Positions 49,848 through 58,607 are shown, numbered from the stretch's first letter. The stretch: DNA of 64,000 nucleotides from Collinsella sp944321445 (GCF_030371825.1 NZ_JAUDDM010000004.1), one strand, 5' to 3'. Numbers and translations are program-made. Notes: a model not told the origin generated them from the letters alone.

Positions 49848-51518
49848 CTACGATTTGATGAGGATGATGTTCTTGAGCTGCTGCACCTCCTCGTTAAAGC
49901 GCGCGTCCTCTTTCATCTTGGTCTCGACCACTTCCAAGCTGTGAATCACCGTGGTGTGGTCGCGCCCGAACGCGGATCCAACAGCCTTGAGTGACATCTC
50001 ACACAGCGTGTTGGTGAGATAGACCGCCACGTGGCGCGGGAACGCGATGTTTTTGGAGCGCTTGCGGCCGATCATGTCCTCGTGGCTCACGTGGTAGAAC
50101 TCCTCGACCACGCTCTGCACGGTGTCGACGCGGATGACCTTGTGGGCGGTGTCGAAGTACTCGTCGGCGATGGCGTCGATGTCGGCCGCCGTGAGCTCGC
50201 CGCCCGCCTGCTCGCGTTCGTAGGAAAGGCCCGCGCAACGTTCACAGAAGCTTTCGAGCTCGCGGATGTTGTTGCCCGAGATCTCTGCCATATGCCGCAG
50301 CTGGTCGTCAGAGAGATGTCCCTCTTCGAGGCCAATGCCGTCGAGCAGCGATGCGCCCGCACCCGGAATCGCGACGTTTTGCGACCCGCGAATCGTGTGC
50401 TCGTAGTAGTTGCGCAAGATGGCGTACTTCATCTCGAAGCCGGGCTCCGATACGAGGCACAGCATGCCCGAGTTGAAGCGGCTCGTCAGGCGCTCGTCCA
50501 TGCCCAGCTTCTTGGGCGCACGGTCGCTCGCGATGACGATCTTCTTGTTCTCGCGGATGAATTCGTCCACCAGCTGGAAGAAGAACTCGATGGAGGCCTG
50601 TCGGCCGATGATGTTTTGGATATCGTCGATGATGAGCACGTCCGCCGCGCGGTACTCGCGCATGATGGGCTCGCCCGGTCCGCGCTGCGCGCCCAGGTCG
50701 CGCATGTAGTCGTCGATATAGGCCTGGCTGTTCGCGTATTTCACGCGGATATAGGGCTTTTCGGCGGCCAGGTAGTTCTTGATGGCGAACAGCAGGTGCG
50801 TTTTGCCCAAGCCCGAGTTGCCGTAGATGAACAGACTCGTGCACTGCCCCGGCTCGTCGGCGAACGCGGCGAAGCGCACGGCGCTTTGGTAGGCGTGCTT
50901 GTTCTCGTCGCCGAAGACGAAGTTTTCAAACGTGTACTTGGCGTTGATACCCACGGCGGGATAGCTCTGCTCGACAGGTTCCGGTTGGGGTTCTGTCGGT
51001 ACGGCCATCGCGCTCGCCGACGGCTGCTCCTGGCGCTTCATGTTGGCCATCACGCGCTGGAACTGCTCGTTGGTCAAGGTGTTGTTCACGGTCACGCGCC
51101 CGCTCCCGGCATCCGAGGCGATGGGGGCCTTGGCGAGCCGCCGCGCGCCCTCGGTGTTCCAGGGCAGTCCGCCGCCCGCCGTACGCGCGCCCGCGGGGGC
51201 GGCCCCGGCTGCCGGCTCAGGCTCAGCGCCCGAAACGGGCTCGGTGCGCGACACCGGCGCGCCGGCCGGCGCCTGCGGCACGGTGATGGTGAGCGCGAGG
51301 GGAGCGAAGGCGATCTCCTCTAAGTAGCGCTCGATAACCTCTCGCTGTTTTACCAGGTAGGAGTAGGCGAATCGGCTGGGCGCCTCGATGGTGAGCGCGT
51401 CGTCGGTCAAGTCGCACGCCCGCGCGCTCGCGAGCATGTTGACCAGCCGCGCGTCTAGGCCGTCGCGCTGGCAGCATGCGATGGCGTCATCGAGAAGAAT
51501 GCGTGCCTCGTTATCCAT
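49848..51518 (-). CDS. dnaA: Chromosomal replication initiator DnaA
   Basis: 556 residues. Domain I (about 1-75), a long Ala/Pro-rich linker (80-190), AAA+ domain III with Walker A GNSGLGKTH (233-241) and Walker B VLIIDDIQ, and the C-terminal DNA-binding domain with GRDHTTVIHS. It binds oriC and melts DNA to start replication. The start has a GTGAGGTG site, and the upstream GHKL gene ends eight bases before it, so both are made from one transcript. The linker is longer than in E. coli, as common in actinobacteria. Confidence 0.97.
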   Translation of the reverse strand: MDNEARILLDDAIACCQRDGLDARLVNMLASARACDLTDDALTIEAPSRFAYSYLVKQREVIERYLEEIAFAPLALTITVPQAPAGAPVSRTEPVSGAEPEPAAGAAPAGARTAGGGLPWNTEGARRLAKAPIASDAGSGRVTVNNTLTNEQFQRVMANMKRQEQPSASAMAVPTEPQPEPVEQSYPAVGINAKYTFENFVFGDENKHAYQSAVRFAAFADEPGQCTSLFIYGNSGLGKTHLLFAIKNYLAAEKPYIRVKYANSQAYIDDYMRDLGAQRGPGEPIMREYRAADVLIIDDIQNIIGRQASIEFFFQLVDEFIRENKKIVIASDRAPKKLGMDERLTSRFNSGMLCLVSEPGFEMKYAILRNYYEHTIRGSQNVAIPGAGASLLDGIGLEEGHLSDDQLRHMAEISGNNIRELESFCERCAGLSYEREQAGGELTAADIDAIADEYFDTAHKVIRVDTVQSVVEEFYHVSHEDMIGRKRSKNIAFPRHVAVYLTNTLCEMSLKAVGSAFGRDHTTVIHSLEVVETKMKEDARFNEEVQQLKNIILIKS

Positions 51519-51526
51519 GGTTCACC

Positions 51527-52906
51527 TCACTGTCCCTGAGTCTGCTCTTCTGTCCACAGTTTGCCCATCTCGGTGAGGAAGCGCTTCTGCCCGCGCTTGA
51601 TCACGAGTCCGGCCTGCGCCAACGCCTCGAGCTCGCGCGACCACGTGGGCGCCGACGACCCCAGCGCGTGCGCCAGGTCGGTCGGGCCGCAGCTGCCCTG
51701 CTCAAGCAGGTAGCGCATCGCCTGCGCACCGCGTTCGGACACATACGGGCCTGTCGCGGCCCCGGCGGGGGAGGGCTGCTGCCATCCGCCCGCGCCGGCT
51801 GCATACTGCGGCCAACCCTGCGCGCCCGCCGCACCCGGTGGATAAACCCCTGGGTATCCGGCAGGTATCTGTTGGGGATATGCCTGAGCCGGTTGCGCCG
51901 GCGGATACCCCTGCGGGGCATAGCCGGGAGCATACCCGCCTTGCACCGGGTACCCCTGCGGTCCCGGGTATCCCATCGATCCGGCAGCGCCGTATGCGCC
52001 GGCCGGTGGATATCCCCAGGCCGGATGATAGGGCGTCCCCGCGCCGCCGGCCATCCCGGTGCCCGCGTCCGCTCCACCGAACGCAGCGGTCCCGGTGGCC
52101 CCGGCGCCCCACGCGGCGTCGCCCACCGCGCCAGCATCCGCCGCCGCACCGAGTCCCACCGCGCCAGCCGCCGCGAAACCGTCTGCAACACCGGCACCAA
52201 CACCGCTAGCTACCTGCGGTGACGCACCTGTGACCGCACCGTGCAACCCATCATGCACCGCACCTGCCGCAGCTCCGCGCACCGCACCGCCGTGTGCGCC
52301 CGCGCGCTCGATCTGCGCCACGCGCGAGGGGTCGATCGACACGGTCACCACGGTTCCCTGGTGCAGGTTGTCCTCGATGGACACTGCGCCCCCGGCGTTT
52401 TCCAAATACTGCTGCACCATCGGAAAGCCCGCCCCGGTGCCGCGAATGTAGCGCTTCTGGTCGCGGTCGGCGCTCGTCACGCCGAACTCGAACGCGCGCT
52501 CCTTGTCTTCAATGCCCGGACCCTGGTCGGCAAAGCGAATGGTGTTGCCGCTATCCAAAATTGAGATGATGGGCTCAACGAAGTTCGCGTGGATGAAGTT
52601 TTCCACAATCTCGCGAATGACCATCAGCGAGATGCCGCCGCCCTGCTCTTTCATGCAGCGGTAGACGGTGTTGGTGATCTCTTCCAAATAGGTGCGCACG
52701 TCCTTGGGCGCGATTACGATCACGCGCGGCGTCGACAACATGTCGTCGTAGACGGCGATGCGCGTCGCGTACGCCACCTGCTCGCCCTCGGCGGCACTGC
52801 TCGCAGCAATGTCCCCGCGCCCGCTCTGAGCAGGGGAACCCGTGATATGTGCGTTGTCGGGAGCCGGGTCACCGGAGTCCACGAACGGGTAGAAGTCATC
52901 AGACAT
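51527..52906 (-). CDS. GHKL ATPase with low-complexity linker and winged-helix C-terminus
   Basis: 459 residues from the ATG at 52906; the ribosome site is poor, and an ATG four codons upstream is an alternative. Residues about 60-195 form a GHKL ATPase with N-box REIVENFIHANF (98-109), G1 DQGPGI (127-132) and G2 RGTGAGFPMV (155-164), closest by eye to SpoIIAB/RsbW or histidine-kinase ATPases, but with no phospho-acceptor domain. Residues about 205-385 are Gly/Ala, then Gly/Pro/Tyr-rich repeats (GYP, GYAP). Residues about 395-455 form a winged helix (RYLLEQGSCGPTDLAHALGS...). First gene of the dnaA operon, eight bases before dnaA. I do not know a characterised homologue; a regulator of initiation or stress is an inference only. 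Confidence 0.75.
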   Translation of the reverse strand: MSDDFYPFVDSGDPAPDNAHITGSPAQSGRGDIAASSAAEGEQVAYATRIAVYDDMLSTPRVIVIAPKDVRTYLEEITNTVYRCMKEQGGGISLMVIREIVENFIHANFVEPIISILDSGNTIRFADQGPGIEDKERAFEFGVTSADRDQKRYIRGTGAGFPMVQQYLENAGGAVSIEDNLHQGTVVTVSIDPSRVAQIERAGAHGGAVRGAAAGAVHDGLHGAVTGASPQVASGVGAGVADGFAAAGAVGLGAAADAGAVGDAAWGAGATGTAAFGGADAGTGMAGGAGTPYHPAWGYPPAGAYGAAGSMGYPGPQGYPVQGGYAPGYAPQGYPPAQPAQAYPQQIPAGYPGVYPPGAAGAQGWPQYAAGAGGWQQPSPAGAATGPYVSERGAQAMRYLLEQGSCGPTDLAHALGSSAPTWSRELEALAQAGLVIKRGQKRFLTEMGKLWTEEQTQGQ

Positions 52907-53198
52907 GGCGCACCGCATTCCGTCTTCGTTTGAGCTGCGAATCGCCGGTCGAGCGAGCCCGTCTGGACCCGCGCATCCGGCGCGTATCCAAGGATACCAG
53001 CTCGCCCACCCGAAACCTTTCAACAACTTTTCCAAACATGTTGAAAAGTGAAGAAAAGTCCTGAAAAGTTATCAACAGTTTCCGCATCACCTGTGGAAAA
53101 GTGCCTGAAAGAACGTGAAAGAATCCTCGCAGCACCTCCTGTGCTCCCGCAAATCGTGCGCAAAGGGTGTGTTGTGCAGGACTTTTGCGATTCATTCA
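52907..53198. other. Divergent gap with DnaA-box-like sites, likely oriC core
   Basis: Between the divergent dnaA and rpmH operons. DnaA-box-like TTATCAACA at 53069-53077 and TGTGGAAAA (TTTTCCACA on the other strand) at 53092-53100, each one mismatch from TTATCCACA. Repeated GAAAAGT and TTGAAAAG words at 53039-53067 form a purine-rich strand. Gene orientation switches here, as expected at an origin. Confidence 0.6.
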
Positions 53199-53228
53199 TT
53201 GACATGCGCGCGCGGTATTCCCTACAAT
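53199..53228 (+). promoter_or_regulatory. rpmH promoter
   Basis: TTGACA (53199-53204), 18-base spacer, TACAAT (53223-53228), ending 63 bases upstream of the rpmH start codon. A close match to the vegetative sigma factor consensus. Confidence 0.8.
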
Positions 53229-53291
53229 CTGTAAGCTCACGTGTCTAAACCGTGCAAAACGCACGCAAAATGCAGCAGGAGGATATCAACC

Positions 53292-53435
53292 ATGAAGCGT
53301 ACGTATCAGCCCAACAAGCGTAAGCGCGCCAAGACCCACGGCTTCCGCGCCCGTATGGCCACCAAGGGCGGCCGTGCCGTTCTCGCCCGTCGTCGCGCCA
53401 AGGGTCGCAAGCGCCTCACCGTCAGCGACAAATAA
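53292..53435 (+). CDS. rpmH: 50S ribosomal protein L34
   Basis: 47 residues, very basic, MKRTYQPNKRKRAKTHGF start and RRAKGRKRLTVSD end, an unmistakable L34. AGGAGG lies nine bases upstream. First gene of rpmH-rnpA-yidD-yidC-khpB. Confidence 0.98.
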   Translation: MKRTYQPNKRKRAKTHGFRARMATKGGRAVLARRRAKGRKRLTVSDK

Positions 53436-53450
53436 GCACCATGCTCTCGC

Positions 53451-53777
53451 ATGAGGACGATTAAGTCTCAGCTAGATTTCGAGCGCGTGTTTCATGAGGG
53501 GCGGCGCTACAACCACCCCTTGGTTCGCATGACCGCATGCACCACCAGCGAAGGCGATCCGGGTAGGGTCGCCTTCGTCGCAGCGAAGCGCCTTGGTTGC
53601 GCCGTGCTGCGCAACCGGTCCAAGCGCGTGTTGCGCGAGGCCGCCCGTGCCTGCGACTTCCCCCGCGACGGGTTCGACATCATCCTGTTCGCGACGAACC
53701 GCACGTCGACGTCCTCACCGCAAGAGATGCAGGCTGCACTCAGGTCGCTGTGTTCTCGGGCGGGCATCGATGGATAA
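53451..53777 (+). CDS. rnpA: Ribonuclease P protein component
   Basis: 108 residues, basic. The RNR motif region reads AAKRLGCAVLRNRSKRVLREA, which binds the RNase P RNA. It assists 5' maturation of tRNAs. The stop overlaps the start of yidD by eight bases, so translation is probably coupled. Confidence 0.95.
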   Translation: MRTIKSQLDFERVFHEGRRYNHPLVRMTACTTSEGDPGRVAFVAAKRLGCAVLRNRSKRVLREAARACDFPRDGFDIILFATNRTSTSSPQEMQAALRSLCSRAGIDG

Positions 53778-54012
53778 GAGAATTGACGCTTTGGCGCACC
53801 TGCCGCGACGCATAGCCGTCGCTGCGGTGCGCTTTTACCAACGCGCCATCTCGCCTCTGTTGCCAGATTCCTGCATATACATCCCGACCTGCTCGCAATA
53901 CACCGCCCAGGCTATTGCGAAATATGGCGTTATCAAAGGCTGTTGGCTGGGCTTTCGGCGCATCCTGCGCTGCAATCCCTGGCGTGACGGCGGTTACGAC
54001 CCGGTGCCGTAG
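53770..54012 (+). CDS. yidD: Membrane protein insertion efficiency factor YidD
   Basis: 80 residues. The compact YidD signature is clear: FYQRAISPLLPDSCIYIPTCSQYTAQAI, KGCWLGFRRILRCNPW and GGYDPVP. It associates with the inner face of the membrane and aids YidC-dependent insertion. Starts inside the end of rnpA, as is usual. Confidence 0.95.
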   Translation: MDKRIDALAHLPRRIAVAAVRFYQRAISPLLPDSCIYIPTCSQYTAQAIAKYGVIKGCWLGFRRILRCNPWRDGGYDPVP

Positions 54013-54042
54013 AGGCGCTCGGATATTCCCGGAGGTTATTCC

Positions 54043-54813
54043 ATGTGGGACTGGATCGTTAACATCCTCTTCCAGATTCTGAAGCTCATCCAGGGCTTCG
54101 CGGTCGACTGGGGCCTGTCCATCATCATCCTGGTGGTCATCGTGCGCCTGCTTCTGTCGCCGCTCATGATCAAGTCGTCGCGCTCCACCGCGCGCATGCA
54201 GGTGCTCCAGCCCAAGATGCAGGAGATCCAGGAGAAGTACGCCGACGATCCTCAGCGTCAGGCCGAGGAGATGCAAAAGTTCTACTCCGAGAACAAGTTC
54301 AACCCCTTCGGAAGCTGCCTGCCGCTGCTCATCCAGATGCCGATCCTCATCGCTCTGTTCACGCTGCTCAACAACCTTCCGCAGTACTTCTCGGGCGAGA
54401 ACTTCTCGTTCTACAACATCCTGCCCAATCTGCAGGCGTCCCCCGCGGGCACCATCGGCGAGGGCTTTGGCGTCGCCGCGCCCTATCTCATCGCGCTCGT
54501 GCTGTTCGCCGTGCTCACGCTCATCCCGCAGCTGTGGATGTCGCGCAACCAGACCGGCCAGCAGGCGCAGACCATGCGCATGACGGCCGTGGTCATGACC
54601 ATCATGATGCTCTGGATCGGTTGGGGCCTGCCCGCCGGCGTTCTGCTGTACTACGACGTCTCGTCTCTGTGGCAGGTCGCCCAGCAGCTCTTCGTGACCC
54701 AGAAGGTCATCGACAAGGCGAAGGCCGAGGAGGAGGAGCGCCTGAAGAACGCCCCCATCGAGGTCAACGTCGTGCGCCGCGAGCGCAAGCAGCGCCCGCA
54801 CAAGAAGAACTAG
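54043..54813 (+). CDS. yidC: Membrane protein insertase YidC (Oxa1 family)
   Basis: 256 residues, the size of Gram-positive YidC. Membrane segments near 15-40, 100-115, 145-165 and 185-205; the conserved arginine in the hydrophilic groove lies in VVIVRLLLSPL. Segment KFNPFGSCLPLLIQMPILIALF is diagnostic. No lipoprotein signal cysteine is apparent, unlike SpoIIIJ-type homologues. The C-terminal tail is strongly basic and may touch the ribosome. Confidence 0.95.
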   Translation: MWDWIVNILFQILKLIQGFAVDWGLSIIILVVIVRLLLSPLMIKSSRSTARMQVLQPKMQEIQEKYADDPQRQAEEMQKFYSENKFNPFGSCLPLLIQMPILIALFTLLNNLPQYFSGENFSFYNILPNLQASPAGTIGEGFGVAAPYLIALVLFAVLTLIPQLWMSRNQTGQQAQTMRMTAVVMTIMMLWIGWGLPAGVLLYYDVSSLWQVAQQLFVTQKVIDKAKAEEEERLKNAPIEVNVVRRERKQRPHKKN

Positions 54814-54894
54814 CGCTGCTTCCCATTGGTAAATGCAATCCGGTGAACCCCCTGGTGAAGCCGGTATTTAGGTACCTAACTTTTGGAGTGAACC

Positions 54895-55449
54895 ATGTCT
54901 GACGAGATTCAGGACGTAACGGAAGGGGCGGTCGCCGAGTACACGGAGATTGCTGCCCGCTACAAGGCGGGGGAGGAGCTCTCCGACGCCGACCTGGACA
55001 CGATCGCCGACGTTGCCGTGTCGGTGCTGCGCGACATCCTGTATCACTTCGATGCGCAGGATTCCCCCATCGACGAGTACGATGGCGACGAAGGCGAGCT
55101 CATCCTGGACGTCACCGCGCCGGACCTCGCCGTGCTCATCGGCCGCCACGGCCGCACGCTCGAGTCGCTGCAGACGCTCTTCTCGCTGCTCGTGAGCCGC
55201 AAGCTCGGGTTCCGCTACCCGGTTGCCGTCGACGTCGAGGGCTACAAGAGCCGCCGTCACGACAAGGTGATCTCTATGGCTCACTCTGCCGCTTCGCGTG
55301 CCGTGCGTCAGCACTCCAAGGTGAGCCTGCCGCCCATGAGCGCCTACGAGCGCCGTCTGGTCCACATCGCCCTGCGCGATAACGACCGCGTCGATACCCA
55401 TTCCGAGGGTACCGAGCCGGAGCGCCGCGTGGTCATCACCGCGCTGTAG
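54895..55449 (+). CDS. khpB: KH-R3H RNA-binding protein KhpB (Jag)
   Basis: 184 residues. A KH-like domain with LIGRHGRTLESLQTL (about residues 81-95) and a C-terminal R3H domain (MSAYERRLVHIALRD) are present. The N-terminal Jag-N domain found in Firmicutes is absent, as usual in actinobacteria. KhpB with KhpA binds RNA and influences cell-wall growth. Last gene of the rpmH run; a strong terminator follows. Confidence 0.92.
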   Translation: MSDEIQDVTEGAVAEYTEIAARYKAGEELSDADLDTIADVAVSVLRDILYHFDAQDSPIDEYDGDEGELILDVTAPDLAVLIGRHGRTLESLQTLFSLLVSRKLGFRYPVAVDVEGYKSRRHDKVISMAHSAASRAVRQHSKVSLPPMSAYERRLVHIALRDNDRVDTHSEGTEPERRVVITAL

Positions 55450-55470
55450 CGCACATTCCATCGGAAGTTC

Positions 55471-55503
55471 GAGGGCCATGTCTGCGGCATGGCCCTCTTT
55501 TTT
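55471..55503 (+). terminator. Terminator after khpB
   Basis: GAGGGCCATG, TCTGCGG, CATGGCCCTC, then TTTTTT. Confidence 0.9.
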
Positions 55504-55574
55504 GACTCAAATCCACGTATCGCCGGTTTGTGTCACAATAAGCCCGTCCTGTGTTAGCACGGAGAGGAACTGCC

Positions 55575-56354
55575 ATGTCGCCCACGCCCGCACGCGCTAT
55601 TCATTTGAAGTCGCTCGACGATCAGGCTGCTGAGCACGCTCGTCTGTGCGAGCTGCTGGCGGGCTACTGCGCCGATGCCGGGCTTGCGCTTGATGACGAT
55701 CAGGTCGCGGCGTGCATCGACCATCTGCTGTACGTGATTCAGGTGAACGAGTACATCAACCTCACGCGCATCACCGATGTCGACGAGGCGGTCGTGCTGC
55801 ACATCTTGGACTCGTTGCTGCTTGCGCCCTATATCAAAGAGGGGAGTGCGGCGATGGTCGACATGGGGACCGGTGCCGGCTTCCCGGGTATTCCGCTGGC
55901 GGTCATGACAGGCATCCAAGCGACGCTGCTTGACTCTGTGAACAAGAAGGTGCTCGCCGTGAACGCCTTCGCCCGCGCGCTGGGGCTCGAAGGACGAGTT
56001 CGCGGCGAGCATGACCGCCTGGAGACCTTCGGCGCCGCGCATGGGGAGGAGTACGACCTCGTTGTCGCCCGCGCCTTGGCGCCGCTGCCCGTGCTGCTCG
56101 AGTATGCGAGTCCCTTGCTCAAGCGCGGTGGCCAGTGCCTGCTTGCCAAGGCCAATCCTGAAGATGAGGAGCTGGCACAGGGTTCCCGTGCAGCAGCCAT
56201 CTGCGGCTTCGAACTCATGAACATCCACGAGTTTGACCTCCCTGGCGGCCTTGGTCACCGTACCGTCTTCGACTACCGTAAAGTCAAGCGCCCCACCATC
56301 AAGCTCCCTCGCCCTGCCGGCCAAGCCAAACGCCACCCCCTCGGCACCAACTAA
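55575..56354 (+). CDS. rsmG: 16S rRNA (guanine-527-N7)-methyltransferase
   Basis: 259 residues from the ATG at 55575, with GGAGAGG upstream. SAM-binding MVDMGTGAGFPGIPLAV and the NLTRI motif near residue 60 identify RsmG (GidB). It methylates G527 of 16S rRNA; loss in other bacteria gives low-level streptomycin resistance. Precedes parAB as in many genomes. Confidence 0.94.
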   Translation: MSPTPARAIHLKSLDDQAAEHARLCELLAGYCADAGLALDDDQVAACIDHLLYVIQVNEYINLTRITDVDEAVVLHILDSLLLAPYIKEGSAAMVDMGTGAGFPGIPLAVMTGIQATLLDSVNKKVLAVNAFARALGLEGRVRGEHDRLETFGAAHGEEYDLVVARALAPLPVLLEYASPLLKRGGQCLLAKANPEDEELAQGSRAAAICGFELMNIHEFDLPGGLGHRTVFDYRKVKRPTIKLPRPAGQAKRHPLGTN

Positions 56355-56410
56355 TGTCCCCTCTGGGGACGGGGGTCGTAGGGGACATTTTGTCATCTCT
56401 TGGGACAGGC
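56354..56410. repeat. Constant-loop hairpin element, family P4, copy 3
   Basis: AATGTCCCCT and AGGGGACATT arms (10 bp) around CTGGGGACGGGGGTCGT, then TTGGGACAGG. It starts at the rsmG stop codon. Confidence 0.72.
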
Positions 56411-56534
56411 TTGCGTCACGATTAATATTGCGCTCGCGATAATGAGTCCATCTTTGGAAGCATCGACCAAATCTGGCGGTAGCGACCACGGCAATTCGTG
56501 CATCCCTTGTGCATCGATATTCTCCTTGTCAGTG

Positions 56535-56550
56535 TGTTTCACGTGAAACA
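56535..56550. promoter_or_regulatory. parS site 1
   Basis: TGTTTCACGTGAAACA, a perfect match to the 16-bp palindromic parS consensus bound by ParB, 101 bases upstream of parA. Confidence 0.95.
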
Positions 56551-56593
56551 TAATGATTCATGTCCGTTCCCTTGGGGTCGGGCGACCTGCTGA

Positions 56594-56609
56594 TGTTTCA
56601 CGTGAAACA
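56594..56609. promoter_or_regulatory. parS site 2
   Basis: TGTTTCACGTGAAACA again, perfect, 42 bases upstream of the parA start. Its place suggests ParB binding could also affect parAB transcription. Confidence 0.95.
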
Positions 56610-56650
56610 GTGCGGAGCATAATTCAAAATCAGAAGCATAGGAGGGTGAC

Positions 56651-57457
56651 GTGGGGTTCAAGGACGTCAAACGTTCAAAGTCTGGCCTTCAGACACGCAT
56701 CATAGCCATCATCAACCAGAAAGGTGGCGTGGGAAAGTCGACGACCGCTGTGAACCTCGCGGCTGCGCTCGGGGAACTGAACTTCAAGGTGCTCGTTGTG
56801 GATTTCGATCCGCAGGGAAACACGACGAGTGGATTCGGCATCGAGAAGGAGCAGCTCGAGCATTGCGTCTATAACTCGCTGCTGTATGACGTTCCAGTTG
56901 AGGACATCATTCAGGAGACCTCTTGCAAAAAGGTGTTCGTCGTGCCTGCGACCATTCAACTTGCCGGTGCTGAGATCGAACTCGTGTCCACGATGGCGCG
57001 TGAAACCCGGCTCAAGGACCTTCTGGAGCCCGTCATCGACGACTTCGACTTTATCTTCATCGATTGTCCGCCCTCGCTCGGCCTGCTCACCATCAACGCC
57101 CTCACGGCCGCTGACAGCGTCCTCATCCCCATCCAGTGCGAGTACTACGCGCTGGAAGGCGTCACCAAGCTGCTTGAGTCCATGCGAATGGTGAAGAGCC
57201 GCATCAATAAGAGCCTCGACACCTTTGGCGTCCTTCTCACCATGCATGATTCCCGTACGTCGCTCTCCAACCAGGTCGTCGATGAGGTCAAGGGCTACTT
57301 CGGCGATAAGGCGTTCAATACCGTCATTCCGCGTTCCGTCAAGGTGTCCGAGGCTCCGTCGTTCGGTATGCCGGTCGTAACGTATGCGCCCAACAACAAG
57401 GGTTCCCTTGCCTATGTGAAGCTTGCGAAAGAGGTGGTAAAGCGTGCCAAGTCCTAA
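56651..57457 (+). CDS. parA: Chromosome partitioning ATPase ParA (Soj)
   Basis: 268 residues, starting at GTG 56651 with a GGAGGG site. Deviant Walker A KGGVGKST (24-31), then VDFDPQGNTTSG and IDCPPSLG. It moves parS-ParB complexes by a nucleoid-bound ATP gradient. Overlaps parB by 14 bases. Two parS sites lie just upstream. Confidence 0.96.
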   Translation: MGFKDVKRSKSGLQTRIIAIINQKGGVGKSTTAVNLAAALGELNFKVLVVDFDPQGNTTSGFGIEKEQLEHCVYNSLLYDVPVEDIIQETSCKKVFVVPATIQLAGAEIELVSTMARETRLKDLLEPVIDDFDFIFIDCPPSLGLLTINALTAADSVLIPIQCEYYALEGVTKLLESMRMVKSRINKSLDTFGVLLTMHDSRTSLSNQVVDEVKGYFGDKAFNTVIPRSVKVSEAPSFGMPVVTYAPNNKGSLAYVKLAKEVVKRAKS

Positions 57458-58334
57458 GAAGAAAGCGCTCGGGCGTGGTCTGGGGTCGCTTATCCAAGAA
57501 GCTCAGAGCGAAGCTGGTTCGAACGCGGAGCAGGAGGGCCTTGTTGCCATTGACAAGGTGAAGCCTAACCCCAACCAGCCGCGCACGCATTTCAACGAGA
57601 CGGAGCTGCGTGAACTCAGCGAGTCCATCAAGGCCCACGGTGTCCTCCAGCCCCTGCTCGTTCGCAAGCAAGGTGACGGCTTCGAGATCATTGCGGGCGA
57701 GCGCCGCTATCAGGCGGCGAAGCTTGCGGGCCTCACGGAAGTCCCCGTGACCATCAAAGAGGCGGACGATCAGGCCGTCTTGGAGATGGCGCTCATCGAG
57801 AATCTTCAGCGCTCCGACCTGAATCCCATCGAAGAGGCGAAGGGCTACAAGCAGCTCATCAAGACGAGCGGTATGACGCAGGAGGCACTTTCCAAGGCGG
57901 TCTCGAAATCTCGTTCGACCATCACGAACTCGCTCCGTCTCCTCGATCTGCCCGAGCAGGTGCAGGACCTCCTCTACAACGGCAAGCTCACCGCCGGCCA
58001 CGCGCGCGCAATCCTCGCGGTTCCCTACGAGGATGCGCGTATCAAGCTGGCAGAAAAGGTCGTTGCTGAAGGATTGTCCGTTCGCGCGACTGAAAAACTC
58101 GCTCCACTGTTTTCAGTCGGAGATGCGCAAAAAGCGCCGCGTCCCGTCACACCGCAGTCGTTTAAAAAGGCAGCGCGCGTCCTTCGCCAAGCGTTCAATA
58201 CGAACGTAAAGGTCAAGTCGCTCCGGGGTAAGAATAAAATCGAGATCGAGTTCAAGGATGAAGAGGATCTCGCTCGCATCCTGGGTCAGGTTCTTGATGG
58301 AGCACCGAGAGCGGAGGATTACCATGCGGAGTAA
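57444..58334 (+). CDS. parB: Chromosome partitioning protein ParB (Spo0J)
   Basis: 296 residues, starting at GTG 57444. N-terminal KKKALGRGLGSLI binds ParA; the CTPase/clamp motifs GERRYQA and ENLQRSDLNPIEEA are present; the central helix-turn-helix reads TQEALSKAVSKSRSTITNSLRLL. It spreads from parS and loads SMC. Confidence 0.96.
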   Translation: MPSPKKKALGRGLGSLIQEAQSEAGSNAEQEGLVAIDKVKPNPNQPRTHFNETELRELSESIKAHGVLQPLLVRKQGDGFEIIAGERRYQAAKLAGLTEVPVTIKEADDQAVLEMALIENLQRSDLNPIEEAKGYKQLIKTSGMTQEALSKAVSKSRSTITNSLRLLDLPEQVQDLLYNGKLTAGHARAILAVPYEDARIKLAEKVVAEGLSVRATEKLAPLFSVGDAQKAPRPVTPQSFKKAARVLRQAFNTNVKVKSLRGKNKIEIEFKDEEDLARILGQVLDGAPRAEDYHAE

Positions 58335-58578
58335 GATCATCGCGGCAATCATCGCGAGCGCCAGCGTCGCCGCAGGCGTGTTCGTCGGCTACAAGGCGGT
58401 GACGGACCAGGAGTTCCGCGGCCGCATCACCCGCGGCGCGAAGGACGTCTATCAAACGTCGAAGAAAAAGGTCGGCGACATGACCGAAGACGTTGCGGTC
58501 CGTACGGCCCAGATGACCAAGAATCCCAAGATCAACCAGGAGTGGGTTGAGAACCAGTGGGATGCACTCGGTTACTAA
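58324..58578 (+). CDS. Small membrane protein overlapping parB
   Basis: 84 residues; its ATG lies inside the last codons of parB (11-base overlap) with GGAGGAT as ribosome site. An N-terminal membrane segment (about 4-22) is followed by a basic, helical body (YQTSKKKVGDMTEDVAVR). Looks like a YtxH-like small protein, but the match is weak. The tight overlap suggests coupled expression with ParB. Function unknown. Confidence 0.75.
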   Translation: MRSKIIAAIIASASVAAGVFVGYKAVTDQEFRGRITRGAKDVYQTSKKKVGDMTEDVAVRTAQMTKNPKINQEWVENQWDALGY

Positions 58579-58607
58579 AACATATATAGCACAAATCTAA
58601 ACAACTA

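Noticed and set aside
54820..54894. Possible attenuator between yidC and khpB
   Set aside because: No stable hairpin with U-run is visible; the gap is ordinary.
53292..57457. Unusual gene order at the origin
   Set aside because: rpmH-rnpA-yidD-yidC-khpB-rsmG-parA-parB is the standard bacterial arrangement; nothing unusual apart from the GHKL gene on the other side.
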